NCBI GenBank assembly: GCA_043808305.1
Contig: JAZDFB010000131.1
Location: 1-34,656, forward strand
From: JBBAAP01 sp043808305
Lineage (GTDB): Bacteria; Planctomycetota; MHYJ01; JACQXL01
DNA length: 34,656 bases
Direction of reading: 5' to 3'
The notes below the pieces were generated by a model. The model was not told where the DNA came from. It ran no database searches and saw nothing but the letters and a program-made list of their open reading frames with translations. The first letter of the stretch is position 1; every line of letters begins with the position of its first letter. Made by a program: the position numbers and the translations under genes. Positions 15,563 through 24,295 of this stretch are shown in pieces.

Positions 15563-18500
15563 ATGAAGAAAAAGCTATCATTTCTATTTGATACCAAACT
15601 ATCTAATTTGGATCCGGACATGAATTTCTTTGCAAAAAGTGAAGAAGATAGGCAATCAAAGAATCTTTTGATGATTGCTTCGGAAAGTCTTTGCCCCAGG
15701 CCTGTCCGTGAAGCATTAACCATGGTATTTACAAATAAATATGCTGAAGGTTACCCTTCGTTAAGGATGACTCAGCTTGAACGTGATAGGATTGAAAAGG
15801 AACCCGCGCGCTATTTAGCATTCCACAGGCGTTATGGAGACAGAAGGTTTTATAAAGGCGCAGAATTCAGTAATTTTGTTGAAGTGCTTGCACAACGTCG
15901 CGCCGCAGAGATATTTGCAAATCCAAATGCTTCTGTTGACGAAATATTTGTTAATGTTCAGCCACTTTCTGGCGCCGCGGCAAATAACGCGGTATATAAT
16001 GCTTTTGTTGTCCCGGGGGACACCATTATGGGCATGTCTCTTTCATATGGTGGTCATTTAACACACGGAAGCCCGTTTAACCGTTCAGGAAGGCAGTACA
16101 AAGTCATTCCTTACACAGTTGACTTGAATACCGGTGAGCTTGACTATAAACAGATAGAGAATTTGGCTCTGGAACATAAGCCCAAGATTATTATAGCCGG
16201 CGCTAGTGCTTACCCATGGGGTATTGACTGGCAACGTTTATCAGAAATTGCACGAAAAGTATCGGTTCAAGTAGAAGGATTGAATAGGAAAGGGGCGGTT
16301 TTGGTGGCCGACATATCACATCCGTCAGGTCTTGTTGTAGCTGGACTTTTCCCTAATCCAGTAGGATTGGCTGATGTGACAACATTAACGACGCATAAAA
16401 CGCTTTGCGGTCCTCGCGGTGCGATTATTATTTCAACGGATGATGACGTCGCCCGACGGATTGATTCCGGCGTTTTTCCCGGCGAGCAGGGTGGTCCACA
16501 TATAAATAATATTGCGGCCAAGGCAGTTGGTTTTAAAATTGCTTCCACACCTGAATTTAAACAGCTACAGCAATGCATCTATGATAACTGCCAAGCGTTA
16601 GCCAAAGCGTTCAAGAATATGGGATTGAAACTTGCTTATGGCGGGACTAGTTCTCACTTAGTTTTAGTAGATCTTGATAGTATTAAAACAGAATCCGGAA
16701 TACCGCTTAGAGGCGACGTGGCGTCTAATATTTTAGATCTTTGTGGCATAACCTGCAATAAGAATTCTCTTCCAGGTGACGAAACTGGCACTAGGCCGCG
16801 CGGTATCAGATTTGGGACAACTATTCTTTCCCAACTTGGGTTCGGAAAAAAAGAAATGGAAATTATTGCCAGACTGATTTACAGGGTTTTGACGAATATC
16901 CAGACATTCAAGGTTGTCAGTCATAGCGGTGAAATTGTTCGCGGCAAGATCAGCCAGGAAATTATGGATGAGACGCGTCATGAGATTGATAAACTTTTGG
17001 GTGTAAAACCTAACCGGCAGTCTGCTACAGATGCGATTGCGGTGCAAGGAGAAAGAGCCACGGCATTTCTTCAGTCTTTGGTACCTTATAATTTATATAA
17101 TCTCAAGTCAGGGCAGGTTATTAAGACATCTTTATTAGACTGTAACGGTAAAATAATTGATAAAATATTATTAAAGATGATAGGGTTTGGTGATTATTTA
17201 GTTAAACCTTCAAAAAAGATTTTTGGCATTTATAATTATTTCAACAAACTATCAGACGGGTATATTAAATTTGACCCGGCTGACCCTTATCGTAAAATAG
17301 ATGGTCCGGTTACGGTTAAGTTAGTCAAAGCCAAAATACCAGTGGCTAACCTATTGGAAGCAAAGGATGATTTATTCAAACCCTATTTCTTAGGGCAACA
17401 GGCATTGATCGCTATTAAGGCCGTGCACACAGGTATAAAAAAAGATTTTAAATTTATTCCTTACGAAGGAGAACCCAGAGAAACATCTATTTACCAAGAA
17501 CACCTCAAGCTTACCAAGCCTAATTTTATGGTGCCTTTTGCAGGTTGGACATTGCCTATTTGGTATACCAGGGGCAGTGAAGAACATATCAATGTTCGTA
17601 CTGCCTGTGGTTTGTTTGATGTATCCCATATGGGTAAAATCAGGATAACAGGGCATTATGCGATGAGGTTTATTGACGTGGTAACAACAAACTATGTGCC
17701 TAATCTTAGGCCAGGACAATCACACTATTCCTACATCCTTAGTTCTGATGCTGATGTAATGGATGATGTTATTGTTTATTGTTTTGCTCCGGAAGATTAT
17801 TTCCTAGTTGTTAATGCTTCCAATGCTGAAAAAATATATCAATGGCTTAACGCCGTTAACAACCGTGAAGTTATGATTGACCTTGATAATCCTGCCTGCG
17901 AAATAGAAAATAAAGTAGAAATTAGCAAGCCAGATTGGGTTAACGTAGCATTACAAGGTCAAAAATCATTTGATATTTTACGAAAGATAATGCTGAAAAC
18001 TCAAAAACCTTCGACCAGTAAAATGTTGAAAGCACTCGTTTTGCTAAAAAAATCGCGTTTTATTGAGATAGAAATTAGCGGTATCTGGGCACTAGTGGCC
18101 CGAACCGGTTACACCGGAGAAAAGCTGGGTTATGAGATATTCGTTAAACCGGAAGATGCGACAACATTCTGGAATATGTTGTTGGAAAAGGGCAAAGAAT
18201 TTAATTTGAAGCCTTGTGGCTTAGCCGCCCGTGATTCACTTCGGACAGAGGCCGGATTACCGCTTTACGGTCATGAGCTAAACGGTGAGAATAGCATTAT
18301 GCCCACCCAAGCCGGATACGGAGCATTCGTTAAAAGGCACAAGCCTTTCTTTATAGGACGTAAGGCATACTTAGCGAAGGAAAAGAAGATTACTCATCAA
18401 ATAACCAGATTTAGAGTTATTACAGAACGGGTCAGGGCCATAAAGCCCGGAGACTTAGTATTCGACAATGATAAAAATATCGGTTTGGTTACCAGTTGCA

Positions 18501-18673
18501 CATTGGTACCGATAATTGGAACGATGCCCCAGCTTTATACCCAGAAGGGCTTGATGCTTATTGAGAAAAAATATGTGGTCAAGGGGGCTATTCTTAACAT
18601 TAAGCCTAAGTCTATGCAAGCTGGAGATACGCCGGTTCAGGTTAAAGTCAAAGGTAAGTATAAGCTAAGATAA
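15563..18673 (+). CDS. Fused serine hydroxymethyltransferase - aminomethyltransferase (GlyA-GcvT)
   Basis: One 1036-residue frame with two enzyme domains. Residues 1 to about 455 form SHMT, with the PLP-binding lysine at 279 in TTLTTHKTLCGPRG. It is the longer SHMT type, with about 30 extra residues between AEGYPSLRMTQ and RRFYKGAEF. Residues about 636-1010 form GcvT: GLFDVSHMGKIRITG, VMDDVIVYCFAPEDYFLVV, RTGYTGEKLGYEIF and CGLAARDSLRTEAGLPLYG are all present. The linker (about 490-620) has a pattern (AVQGERATAFLQSL, LLDCNGKIIDKILLKM) like a degenerate GcvT N-terminal half. SHMT interconverts serine and glycine with methylene-THF; GcvT makes methylene-THF from the aminomethyl group on GcvH. 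Joining them could channel methylene-THF or help run glycine/serine interconversion in one-carbon metabolism. No gcvH or gcvP is nearby. Confidence 0.9.
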   Translation: MKKKLSFLFDTKLSNLDPDMNFFAKSEEDRQSKNLLMIASESLCPRPVREALTMVFTNKYAEGYPSLRMTQLERDRIEKEPARYLAFHRRYGDRRFYKGAEFSNFVEVLAQRRAAEIFANPNASVDEIFVNVQPLSGAAANNAVYNAFVVPGDTIMGMSLSYGGHLTHGSPFNRSGRQYKVIPYTVDLNTGELDYKQIENLALEHKPKIIIAGASAYPWGIDWQRLSEIARKVSVQVEGLNRKGAVLVADISHPSGLVVAGLFPNPVGLADVTTLTTHKTLCGPRGAIIISTDDDVARRIDSGVFPGEQGGPHINNIAAKAVGFKIASTPEFKQLQQCIYDNCQALAKAFKNMGLKLAYGGTSSHLVLVDLDSIKTESGIPLRGDVASNILDLCGITCNKNSLPGDETGTRPRGIRFGTTILSQLGFGKKEMEIIARLIYRVLTNIQTFKVVSHSGEIVRGKISQEIMDETRHEIDKLLGVKPNRQSATDAIAVQGERATAFLQSLVPYNLYNLKSGQVIKTSLLDCNGKIIDKILLKMIGFGDYLVKPSKKIFGIYNYFNKLSDGYIKFDPADPYRKIDGPVTVKLVKAKIPVANLLEAKDDLFKPYFLGQQALIAIKAVHTGIKKDFKFIPYEGEPRETSIYQEHLKLTKPNFMVPFAGWTLPIWYTRGSEEHINVRTACGLFDVSHMGKIRITGHYAMRFIDVVTTNYVPNLRPGQSHYSYILSSDADVMDDVIVYCFAPEDYFLVVNASNAEKIYQWLNAVNNREVMIDLDNPACEIENKVEISKPDWVNVALQGQKSFDILRKIMLKTQKPSTSKMLKALVLLKKSRFIEIEISGIWALVARTGYTGEKLGYEIFVKPEDATTFWNMLLEKGKEFNLKPCGLAARDSLRTEAGLPLYGHELNGENSIMPTQAGYGAFVKRHKPFFIGRKAYLAKEKKITHQITRFRVITERVRAIKPGDLVFDNDKNIGLVTSCTLVPIIGTMPQLYTQKGLMLIEKKYVVKGAILNIKPKSMQAGDTPVQVKVKGKYKLR

Positions 18674-18684
18674 CGATAGGGTAT

Positions 18685-19692
18685 CTACGGATTGCGTTTG
18701 ATGACTTTCAAAGCATGACTAATATCCTCTGCCAGATCAGCAGTAAAAGTCATCTGTTTTTTAGAAATTGGATGTTCTAAGGTTATTCTATATGCATGAA
18801 GTGCCTGTCGCTTGAGTAAAACTTCACCTTTGACAACCAGCTCTTTTTTGCCACCATATGTAGTATCGCAAACTATTGGATGTTTGATGGACGCCAGGTG
18901 AACCCTTATTTGATGGGTTCGTCCAGTTTTGGGAAAAACTGAGACTAGTGTAAAACTTTGGCCGTCAAACAACGTTAATCTTTCCTTGACTTCATAATAA
19001 GACAGTGCTTCTTTACCAAATCCTTTTTTCTTAATTGATATTTTTTTATAGTCCTTAGTGTCACGGCCGAGTGGTTTTTCTATGATATCGGAATCTAATA
19101 GGATATTCCCTTCGACCATAGCCATATATTCTTTCTGAATTGTTCTTTTTTCGAACTGGTTTGAAATCATGAAATGCGCTTGAACCGTTTTAGCTGCGAT
19201 TATTACACCGCTGGTATCTTTATCAAGCCGATGGACAATTCCTGGGCGATAGATGGACGGATCTGCAAACCCAGCTCTTCGAGTTATTTCAGGTAGTACG
19301 CCACAGTGGTGGAGCAGGGCATTAACCAGTGTGCCTTCCCAGTGTCCGGCCGAAGGATGAACCACCATATCGGGCGGTTTGTTGATAACTATCATAGCAT
19401 CATCTTCATAGATTATAGTTAAAGGGATATTCTGTGCTTTCATCTGAGGTGTTATTAGCTGGGGCAGATGGATATCAATAACGTCGCCGTTGTTAAGATA
19501 GTGACTGGATTTGGCCGGACGCTTGTTAATCGTAATCATCCCTTTTTTAATAAGTGATTGGAGTAAATTGCGTGAATACTCTTGGAGACGCTTGGTTAAA
19601 TATACATCGAGACGGTAGTCTTCAAGATTTGATTTCTTGATAGTGATTGACAGAGAATTAAGATGGGAATAATCAACCTGGATTGGTTTCAT
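18685..19692 (-). CDS. rluD: RluD-family 23S rRNA pseudouridine synthase
   Basis: The 335-residue protein starts with an S4 RNA-binding domain (about 26-77, YRLDVYLTKRLQEYSRN...INKRPAKSSHYLNNGDVIDI). The RluA-type catalytic domain follows, with HRLDKDTSG containing the nucleophile Asp157, and the downstream GRTHQIRVHLASIKHPIVCD block. RluD modifies helix 69 of 23S rRNA; RluC or other family members cannot be excluded from the sequence alone. The start codon overlaps the upstream gene's stop by ATGA (19689-19692), so the two are coupled. Convergent with glyA-gcvT, 11 bases apart. Confidence 0.87.
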   Translation of the reverse strand: MKPIQVDYSHLNSLSITIKKSNLEDYRLDVYLTKRLQEYSRNLLQSLIKKGMITINKRPAKSSHYLNNGDVIDIHLPQLITPQMKAQNIPLTIIYEDDAMIVINKPPDMVVHPSAGHWEGTLVNALLHHCGVLPEITRRAGFADPSIYRPGIVHRLDKDTSGVIIAAKTVQAHFMISNQFEKRTIQKEYMAMVEGNILLDSDIIEKPLGRDTKDYKKISIKKKGFGKEALSYYEVKERLTLFDGQSFTLVSVFPKTGRTHQIRVHLASIKHPIVCDTTYGGKKELVVKGEVLLKRQALHAYRITLEHPISKKQMTFTADLAEDISHALKVIKRNP

Positions 19693-20153
19693 TCCAGTAA
19701 CTTAAGGTAATGTTGCTTGTTGTGTTCAAATACGTATAGAGCTGCCATAACCCATCTGTCTCGCCAACCCGGCGCATGTTTCTTGCACCACTCCGTGGCA
19801 ACTTCATCGCGATTGGCAGGTTTCTTGTTTTTTTCACCAGTGTACCAGATTTCTTTTTCTATTTCGTCCAGTTCAGATTTGATCTCAGTAAGATGATTGA
19901 TTGATTTTGTTTTGACTATATACATCTTGACAGCCAGTTCCTCAGTTAGGTGGGGGATTTTCAAGTTTGGCAGGTCAGAAGTCCTGAATTTTTTGATGTT
20001 TTCTTTATTTTGTTTAATAAACGACTCTAAATCTTTTTCCAGATCGTGGTATTTTCCGCTGCCATAATCCTGGGCGATGTTTTTAATTTCACTGCACATA
20101 AATCCCATATGCGGGGACCCCGGCATATTCGTTGAATCTTGTATATTAAGCAT
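19689..20153 (-). CDS. Unknown soluble protein coupled to the pseudouridine synthase gene
   Basis: I do not recognise this 154-residue protein. It is charged and mostly helical in appearance, with IKSELDEIEKEIWYTG in the middle and a conserved-looking tail KHAPGWRDRWVMAALYVFE. No signal peptide, membrane segment or metal motif is visible. Downstream ATGs at residues 10, 16 and 19 could also be starts; none has a clear SD. The stop overlaps the rluD start by four bases, so it is translated from the same message. Confidence 0.6.
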   Translation of the reverse strand: MLNIQDSTNMPGSPHMGFMCSEIKNIAQDYGSGKYHDLEKDLESFIKQNKENIKKFRTSDLPNLKIPHLTEELAVKMYIVKTKSINHLTEIKSELDEIEKEIWYTGEKNKKPANRDEVATEWCKKHAPGWRDRWVMAALYVFEHNKQHYLKLLE

Positions 20154-20468
20154 ATTCTAATACTAAAAAATAACTCCTAAAAGTCAAGAAAAACCGATGG
20201 AAATATTTCAGATTAACAATACTTATGTATAAATACTACATATAGTGTTTTTGATGTTTATGATACTATATAATGTGACCACTATAGTATACATCTCTGG
20301 AATCTCATAAAAATATTTACTAAATTTTAAGCAAAATACTTGACACGACGATATTAGTTAATAGAGTGGTATTAAATCCCATGAGGTGGGGGTGTATCCC
20401 ACGTAGGGGAATATAAAGGCGTAATATAGAAAAATATACAAGAGGGGAATTAAGGGGGTAACTTCCTA
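20154..20468 (+). promoter_or_regulatory. Intergenic promoter region of the dcw cluster
   Basis: A 315-base AT-rich stretch between divergent genes. TTGACA occurs at 20340-20345, with only a poor -10 (ATAGAG, 15 bases on). From 20386 there are several G-runs: GGTGGGGG (20385-20392), TAGGGGAAT (20404-20412), AGGGGAAT (20443-20450) and AAGGGGG (20452-20458, which also serves as SD for mraZ). GTGGG and CCCAC at 20386-20402 form an inverted repeat. In other bacteria MraZ represses its own promoter at closely spaced GGG-containing boxes; the spacing here (about 17) differs from the usual 10, so operator status is only a possibility. Nothing else coding is seen. Confidence 0.45.
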
Positions 20469-20945
20469 ATGTTTGTTGGTCAACACTATCATACTCTGGA
20501 TATCAAAAAGCGCTTGGTAATTCCCGCCAAGTTACGCCATTCAGATTTGCTTACCCCCAATGAAGCTGATAACAAAGGTGTTTATGTCACATTAGATACC
20601 AAGAACTACCAGAATACAAATATTAATCTGCTGGTTCTTTATCCGGGATCGGTTTGGGCCAAGAACTTAGAGCTTCTGGAACAGAATGCCTTGAAGAGCG
20701 AAGAAGCCGCTTGGTATCTCCGAAAAGTATCTGCTGATACGGAGTTTTGTAAAATAGACGATCAGTGGCGCGTACTTATACCACTTCGGTTAATCAACAC
20801 CGCCGAACTTAAACGTGATATCGTTATTGTTGGCGTGGGCAGTAAAATAGAGGTTTGGGATACCGCAAAATGGGATAATGTTTATAAGTGGCTTCAATCA
20901 CAATCAACCACGTTTGAAAAATACGTTTATAAAATTTCCACCTAA
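20469..20945 (+). CDS. mraZ: MraZ, SpoVT/AbrB-type regulator of the dcw cluster
   Basis: The 158-residue protein has the MraZ pattern of two AbrB-like halves: MFVGQHYHTLDIKKRLVIPAKL at the N-terminus and FCKIDDQWRVLIPLRLINTAEL...VGVGSKIEVWDTAKW at the C-terminus. The first loop has DIKKRLVIP in place of the usual DxKGRxxIP, and the second QWRVLIP in place of QGRxxIP. The protein is slightly longer than the typical 140-150 residues. It is a DNA-binding protein that usually sits first in dcw operons and represses them. A GGGGG SD lies about 10 bases before the ATG. The next gene begins 20 bases after the stop. Confidence 0.88.
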   Translation: MFVGQHYHTLDIKKRLVIPAKLRHSDLLTPNEADNKGVYVTLDTKNYQNTNINLLVLYPGSVWAKNLELLEQNALKSEEAAWYLRKVSADTEFCKIDDQWRVLIPLRLINTAELKRDIVIVGVGSKIEVWDTAKWDNVYKWLQSQSTTFEKYVYKIST

Positions 20946-20965
20946 AGGTGGAGGAAAGGAAATAT

Positions 20966-21259
20966 ATGAATGTTACTGTGGGGGAATCATTTGACCGGGT
21001 TCATAAACTATTGGAGGAAATGAAAAACTTATCCGAAGAATCCATTCGCGCCAGAGTTCAGCATTTGGAAAAGGATATTACGGTGTTATTCCAGAAACTT
21101 GAACAGTTACACACGCTGTCAGCCGATTTTGCGCAGGTTGACTTGAGCGAAGACGTATATTACTTGTTCAGACTTCTGGCTGAAGAAGAGGGAAAAAAGA
21201 AGGAAGTTTCCCGAAGGTTTCCATTGCTTTCCCGTGCGGCTGGAATATTTACTCTATAA
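20966..21259 (+). CDS. Unknown small helical protein between mraZ and rsmH
   Basis: Ninety-seven residues with no recognised family. The first 60 are rich in heptad-like leucines and charges (SFDRVHKLLEEMKNLSEESI, RVQHLEKDITVLFQKLEQL), suggesting a coiled coil; the tail is basic (KKKEVSRRFPLLSRAAG). The ATG at 20966 is chosen over a GTG at 20948 because GGAGGAAAGG sits 6-16 bases upstream. The stop is two bases from the rsmH ATG. Its location inside the dcw cluster implies a cell-division or envelope role, but that is inference from position only. Confidence 0.7.
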   Translation: MNVTVGESFDRVHKLLEEMKNLSEESIRARVQHLEKDITVLFQKLEQLHTLSADFAQVDLSEDVYYLFRLLAEEEGKKKEVSRRFPLLSRAAGIFTL

Positions 21260-21261
21260 TA

Positions 21262-22161
21262 ATGGTTCATAATCCAGTATTGCTTAACGAAGTTATTGAG
21301 CTTCTTAATCCACAGGCCGGGGAGGTGGTTGTTGACGGAACAGTTGGTTTTGGGGGGCATTTCAAAAAACTATTATCAATAATTCAACCCAATGGTCGAT
21401 TGATTGGAATTGATCAGGATTGCGAAGCAATCGCTTATACCCAAGAATGGTTAAGGTCGTTTTTGGAACAGGGACACGAAATAAAATCAGTAGATTTGTT
21501 CTGTGACAATTTTTCCAATATAGGCAATATTCTGGATCGGCTCAGAGTATCTGGAGTTGATAGGATTCTGCTTGATATTGGGGTTTCTTCGTACCAACTG
21601 GACAGGCCCGAGCGTGGATTTAGTTTCCAGGCGGACGGTCCGTTAGACATGCGAATGGATCCCAAATCAGTTCTCACTGCCGAAAAAGTTATCAATGGTT
21701 ATCACCCGAACAAACTGATTGATATTTTTAGAGAATACGGAGAGGAAAGGTGGGCTAGAAAAATTGCCCTGAATATAGTCAGAACCAGGGAGAAAGAAAG
21801 GATTGCAACGACAAGGCAACTGGCTGGAATTATAGAAAGGTCTGTGCCTTTCAAAGGCCGATCCAGGATTCATCCGGCTACCAGGGTTTTCCAAGCGATC
21901 CGAATAGAAGTTAATCAAGAATTAAATAATCTTAAAGTTTTCTTAGGTATTGTGCCGAAATATCTAAATATAGGAGGGCGGTTAGGGATTATCAGCTTCC
22001 ATTCACTGGAGGATCGTTTAGTAAAGGAGTCGTTTAGAAACGGGAAAACTGAAAACATTTATCGGCTCATCACTAAAAAGCCGGTTTGGGCATCTGAAAA
22101 GGAATCATGCGAAAATCCACGTTCGCGAAGCGCAAGGTTAAGGGTAGTTGAGAGAATTTGA
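21262..22161 (+). CDS. rsmH: 16S rRNA (cytosine-1402-N4)-methyltransferase RsmH (MraW)
   Basis: The 299-residue protein has the RsmH signatures: HNPVLLNEVIELLNP at the start, the SAM motif DGTVGFGGHF (family DxTxGxGGH), LLDIGVSSYQLDRPERGFSF, GPLDMRMDP, HPATRVFQAIRIEVN and IISFHSLEDRLVK. It methylates N4 of C1402 in the 16S rRNA decoding centre. Position next to mraZ is standard for the dcw cluster. It starts two bases after the preceding gene and is presumably translated from the same message. Confidence 0.95.
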   Translation: MVHNPVLLNEVIELLNPQAGEVVVDGTVGFGGHFKKLLSIIQPNGRLIGIDQDCEAIAYTQEWLRSFLEQGHEIKSVDLFCDNFSNIGNILDRLRVSGVDRILLDIGVSSYQLDRPERGFSFQADGPLDMRMDPKSVLTAEKVINGYHPNKLIDIFREYGEERWARKIALNIVRTREKERIATTRQLAGIIERSVPFKGRSRIHPATRVFQAIRIEVNQELNNLKVFLGIVPKYLNIGGRLGIISFHSLEDRLVKESFRNGKTENIYRLITKKPVWASEKESCENPRSRSARLRVVERI

Positions 22162-22196
22162 GAGAATAAGAAGGGGAGGGTAGAAAGAGATGGCAT

Positions 22197-22517
22197 ATGC
22201 ACGTCCAAAGATTGGTCCTACTTATAGTAGTTATTACTCTTCTTGCTCTGATTACCGCATGGCAGCAAATTCAGACTGTTAGAATTGGATACCAGATTTC
22301 CAGCTTTACCGCCCTCAAACAAAGTTTGACAACGGAAAACCATACTTTTCAAACCAAACTTGCCTCGATAAAATCTCCTTTAAGCCTGACTAAAACTGCG
22401 GATTCTTCACAGCTTAAATTAGTTTACTCCGGTGATGCCAACATAAACGAAATCAAAGACCGAATTATCAGGATATCGGTGCCGAGAGGTTCTGTTCAAG
22501 CGAAATTAACCAGATAA
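22197..22517 (+). CDS. ftsL: FtsL-like cell division protein
   Basis: A 106-residue bitopic protein with one membrane helix directly after the start (about 4-22, QRLVLLIVVITLLALITAW), then a short heptad region (about 25-60, VRIGYQISSFTALKQSLTTE) in the periplasm. Size, topology and position between rsmH and ftsI are those of FtsL, which scaffolds FtsI/FtsW with FtsB and FtsQ. Sequence similarity alone would not prove this. The strong SD GGGAGGG is 16 bases from this ATG but 9 bases from another ATG at 22190 in a different frame (30 codons to stop), so the true N-terminus deserves a check. Confidence 0.65.
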   Translation: MHVQRLVLLIVVITLLALITAWQQIQTVRIGYQISSFTALKQSLTTENHTFQTKLASIKSPLSLTKTADSSQLKLVYSGDANINEIKDRIIRISVPRGSVQAKLTR

Positions 22518-22550
22518 CAGCCAATGGTTGTGTAATCCAGATAGGATTCT

Positions 22551-24290
22551 ATGACTGATCAATATCTCAAGCGTTCAAACATCATTTCTGGATTAATTAT
22601 ACTTGCGTTTGTATTTCTGGGAGTAAGGCTTTTCATCATACAAATTATTAGGCACTCAAAATACGAAGCAACTCAGAAAACTCAGGTTTATATGAAGACC
22701 GAGATTCAGCCTGAAACCGGTGCCATCCTGGACCGCAACGGCAAAGTTTTAGCGCTATCCCGCTTGGTCGATTCGGTTTATGTAGTGCCCGGCAAAATAC
22801 AAGAACATCCTGCTGACGTTAGCCGTCTGGCCCAAACACTGGGATTGAATTATGCCGAGTTTGCCAAACAGATCAACGATGCCGTAGAACGAAAGAAACT
22901 CTTTCTTTGGGTCAAGCGCCGGATTGACGACGATTCGTCAGACAAGCTTAAGGCGCTTAAGTTAAGCGGAGTTGGATTTAAAAAAGAATACAAAAGATTT
23001 TACCCTAACGGTAATCTGGCCGGCCAGCTCATCGGATTCCGCGGCGTTGATGAGCAGGCATTGGGTGGCGTGGAGCTATTCTGCAACGACCAGCTAAAAG
23101 GGATTAACGGCTACCAGTATGTCCCGCGCGATGCCCGCCAGCATTCTTATACCTCCATAGAACTGGTCGAAAAACCATCCCAGCCGGGGAAAAACGTTTA
23201 CCTGACTATTGACGCGGTAATCCAAAGCATTGTTGAAGAATCGCTGGCCGACGTAGCTAAAAAATACAAACCGTCCTGGGCCGGCAGCATGGTTATCAAT
23301 CCGAATACCGGTGAAATACTGGCTATGGCCAATTATCCGTTCTTCGACCCCAATACACCTCAGAAATATTCTGATGAAACAAAGCGCAACCGCATTATCA
23401 CCGATGTTTATGAACCCGGATCTGTATTCAAGCCATTCGTAATTACGGCTGCACTTCAAAATAATACTGTGCATATGTCGGACACATTTTACTGCGAAAA
23501 CGGCCGCTACAAAGTCGGTAAGCGGACCATCACCGACCACAAGCCGTACGGCCGCCTGTCGCTTAAAGATGTCGTAGCTAAATCCAGTAATATCGGCATG
23601 GCCAAAATCGGACTGGCCACCGGTGCAACAAAAATTTATCCTTATGTCAAAAAGTTTGGTTTCGGACAGTTTAGCGGCCTTGGCTTCCCGGGAGAGCAAG
23701 CCGGGTTTGTAACGCCCCTTAACAAATGGACGAACTACACTTTGACCTCGGTTCCCATGGGTTATGAAATCACCGTTAATACTCTCCAACTGGCCAAAGC
23801 ATATTCATCATTTGCTAACGGGGGGCGTTTGGTAAAGCCGCAAATGATTTCCCGGGTTACTGACCGCGAAGGAAACATCATCCAGGTTTGGACTCCGCCC
23901 ACAGACACTGCACAGTCCGAACAATTGTTCACAGCTCAGACAAGGCAGAACGTGGTATCAATGCTCCGTGAAGTAGTCCTGAATGGTACGGGTACCGAAG
24001 CTAACCTAAAGACTTATACCGTGGCTGGCAAAACCGGTACCAGCAAAAAGCTTAACGCCGGCGGTAAATATGACAACAAATATCGCGGTCTGTTTGTTGC
24101 CTATGCACCAATAGAAAATCCCAGGATACTTGTAGTTATGGTGGTGGATAATCCCAAGGGTGCTTATTACGGCGGGACCGTTTCTGCGCCGAGCGTGGGC
24201 AAAATCATAGATAAAACCCTTAAGTACTTGGAAGAGCCGCCTTCAAGCATGCCGGTTGCAGGCGCCCGGGGCAACCGGATTGCGCGTTAG
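22551..24290 (+). CDS. ftsI: Septal peptidoglycan transpeptidase FtsI (class B PBP)
   Basis: A 579-residue class B penicillin-binding protein: an N-terminal anchor (about 10-31, NIISGLIILAFVFLGVRLFI), a pedestal domain with RGAxLDRNG-like GAILDRNGKVLALS, and a transpeptidase domain with the three active-site motifs: SVFK (Ser291, Lys294), SSN (345-347) and KTG (494-496). It cross-links septal peptidoglycan together with FtsW. Position after ftsL and before murE supports FtsI rather than the elongation PBP2 or SpoVD-type paralogues. No C-terminal PASTA repeats are present. Confidence 0.93.
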   Translation: MTDQYLKRSNIISGLIILAFVFLGVRLFIIQIIRHSKYEATQKTQVYMKTEIQPETGAILDRNGKVLALSRLVDSVYVVPGKIQEHPADVSRLAQTLGLNYAEFAKQINDAVERKKLFLWVKRRIDDDSSDKLKALKLSGVGFKKEYKRFYPNGNLAGQLIGFRGVDEQALGGVELFCNDQLKGINGYQYVPRDARQHSYTSIELVEKPSQPGKNVYLTIDAVIQSIVEESLADVAKKYKPSWAGSMVINPNTGEILAMANYPFFDPNTPQKYSDETKRNRIITDVYEPGSVFKPFVITAALQNNTVHMSDTFYCENGRYKVGKRTITDHKPYGRLSLKDVVAKSSNIGMAKIGLATGATKIYPYVKKFGFGQFSGLGFPGEQAGFVTPLNKWTNYTLTSVPMGYEITVNTLQLAKAYSSFANGGRLVKPQMISRVTDREGNIIQVWTPPTDTAQSEQLFTAQTRQNVVSMLREVVLNGTGTEANLKTYTVAGKTGTSKKLNAGGKYDNKYRGLFVAYAPIENPRILVVMVVDNPKGAYYGGTVSAPSVGKIIDKTLKYLEEPPSSMPVAGARGNRIAR

Positions 24291-24295
24291 TCTTT

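Noticed and set aside
20386..20458. Canonical MraZ operator (three closely spaced TGGG boxes)
   Set aside because: G-runs exist but their spacing does not match the regular ten-base period, so I mention them only as a possibility.
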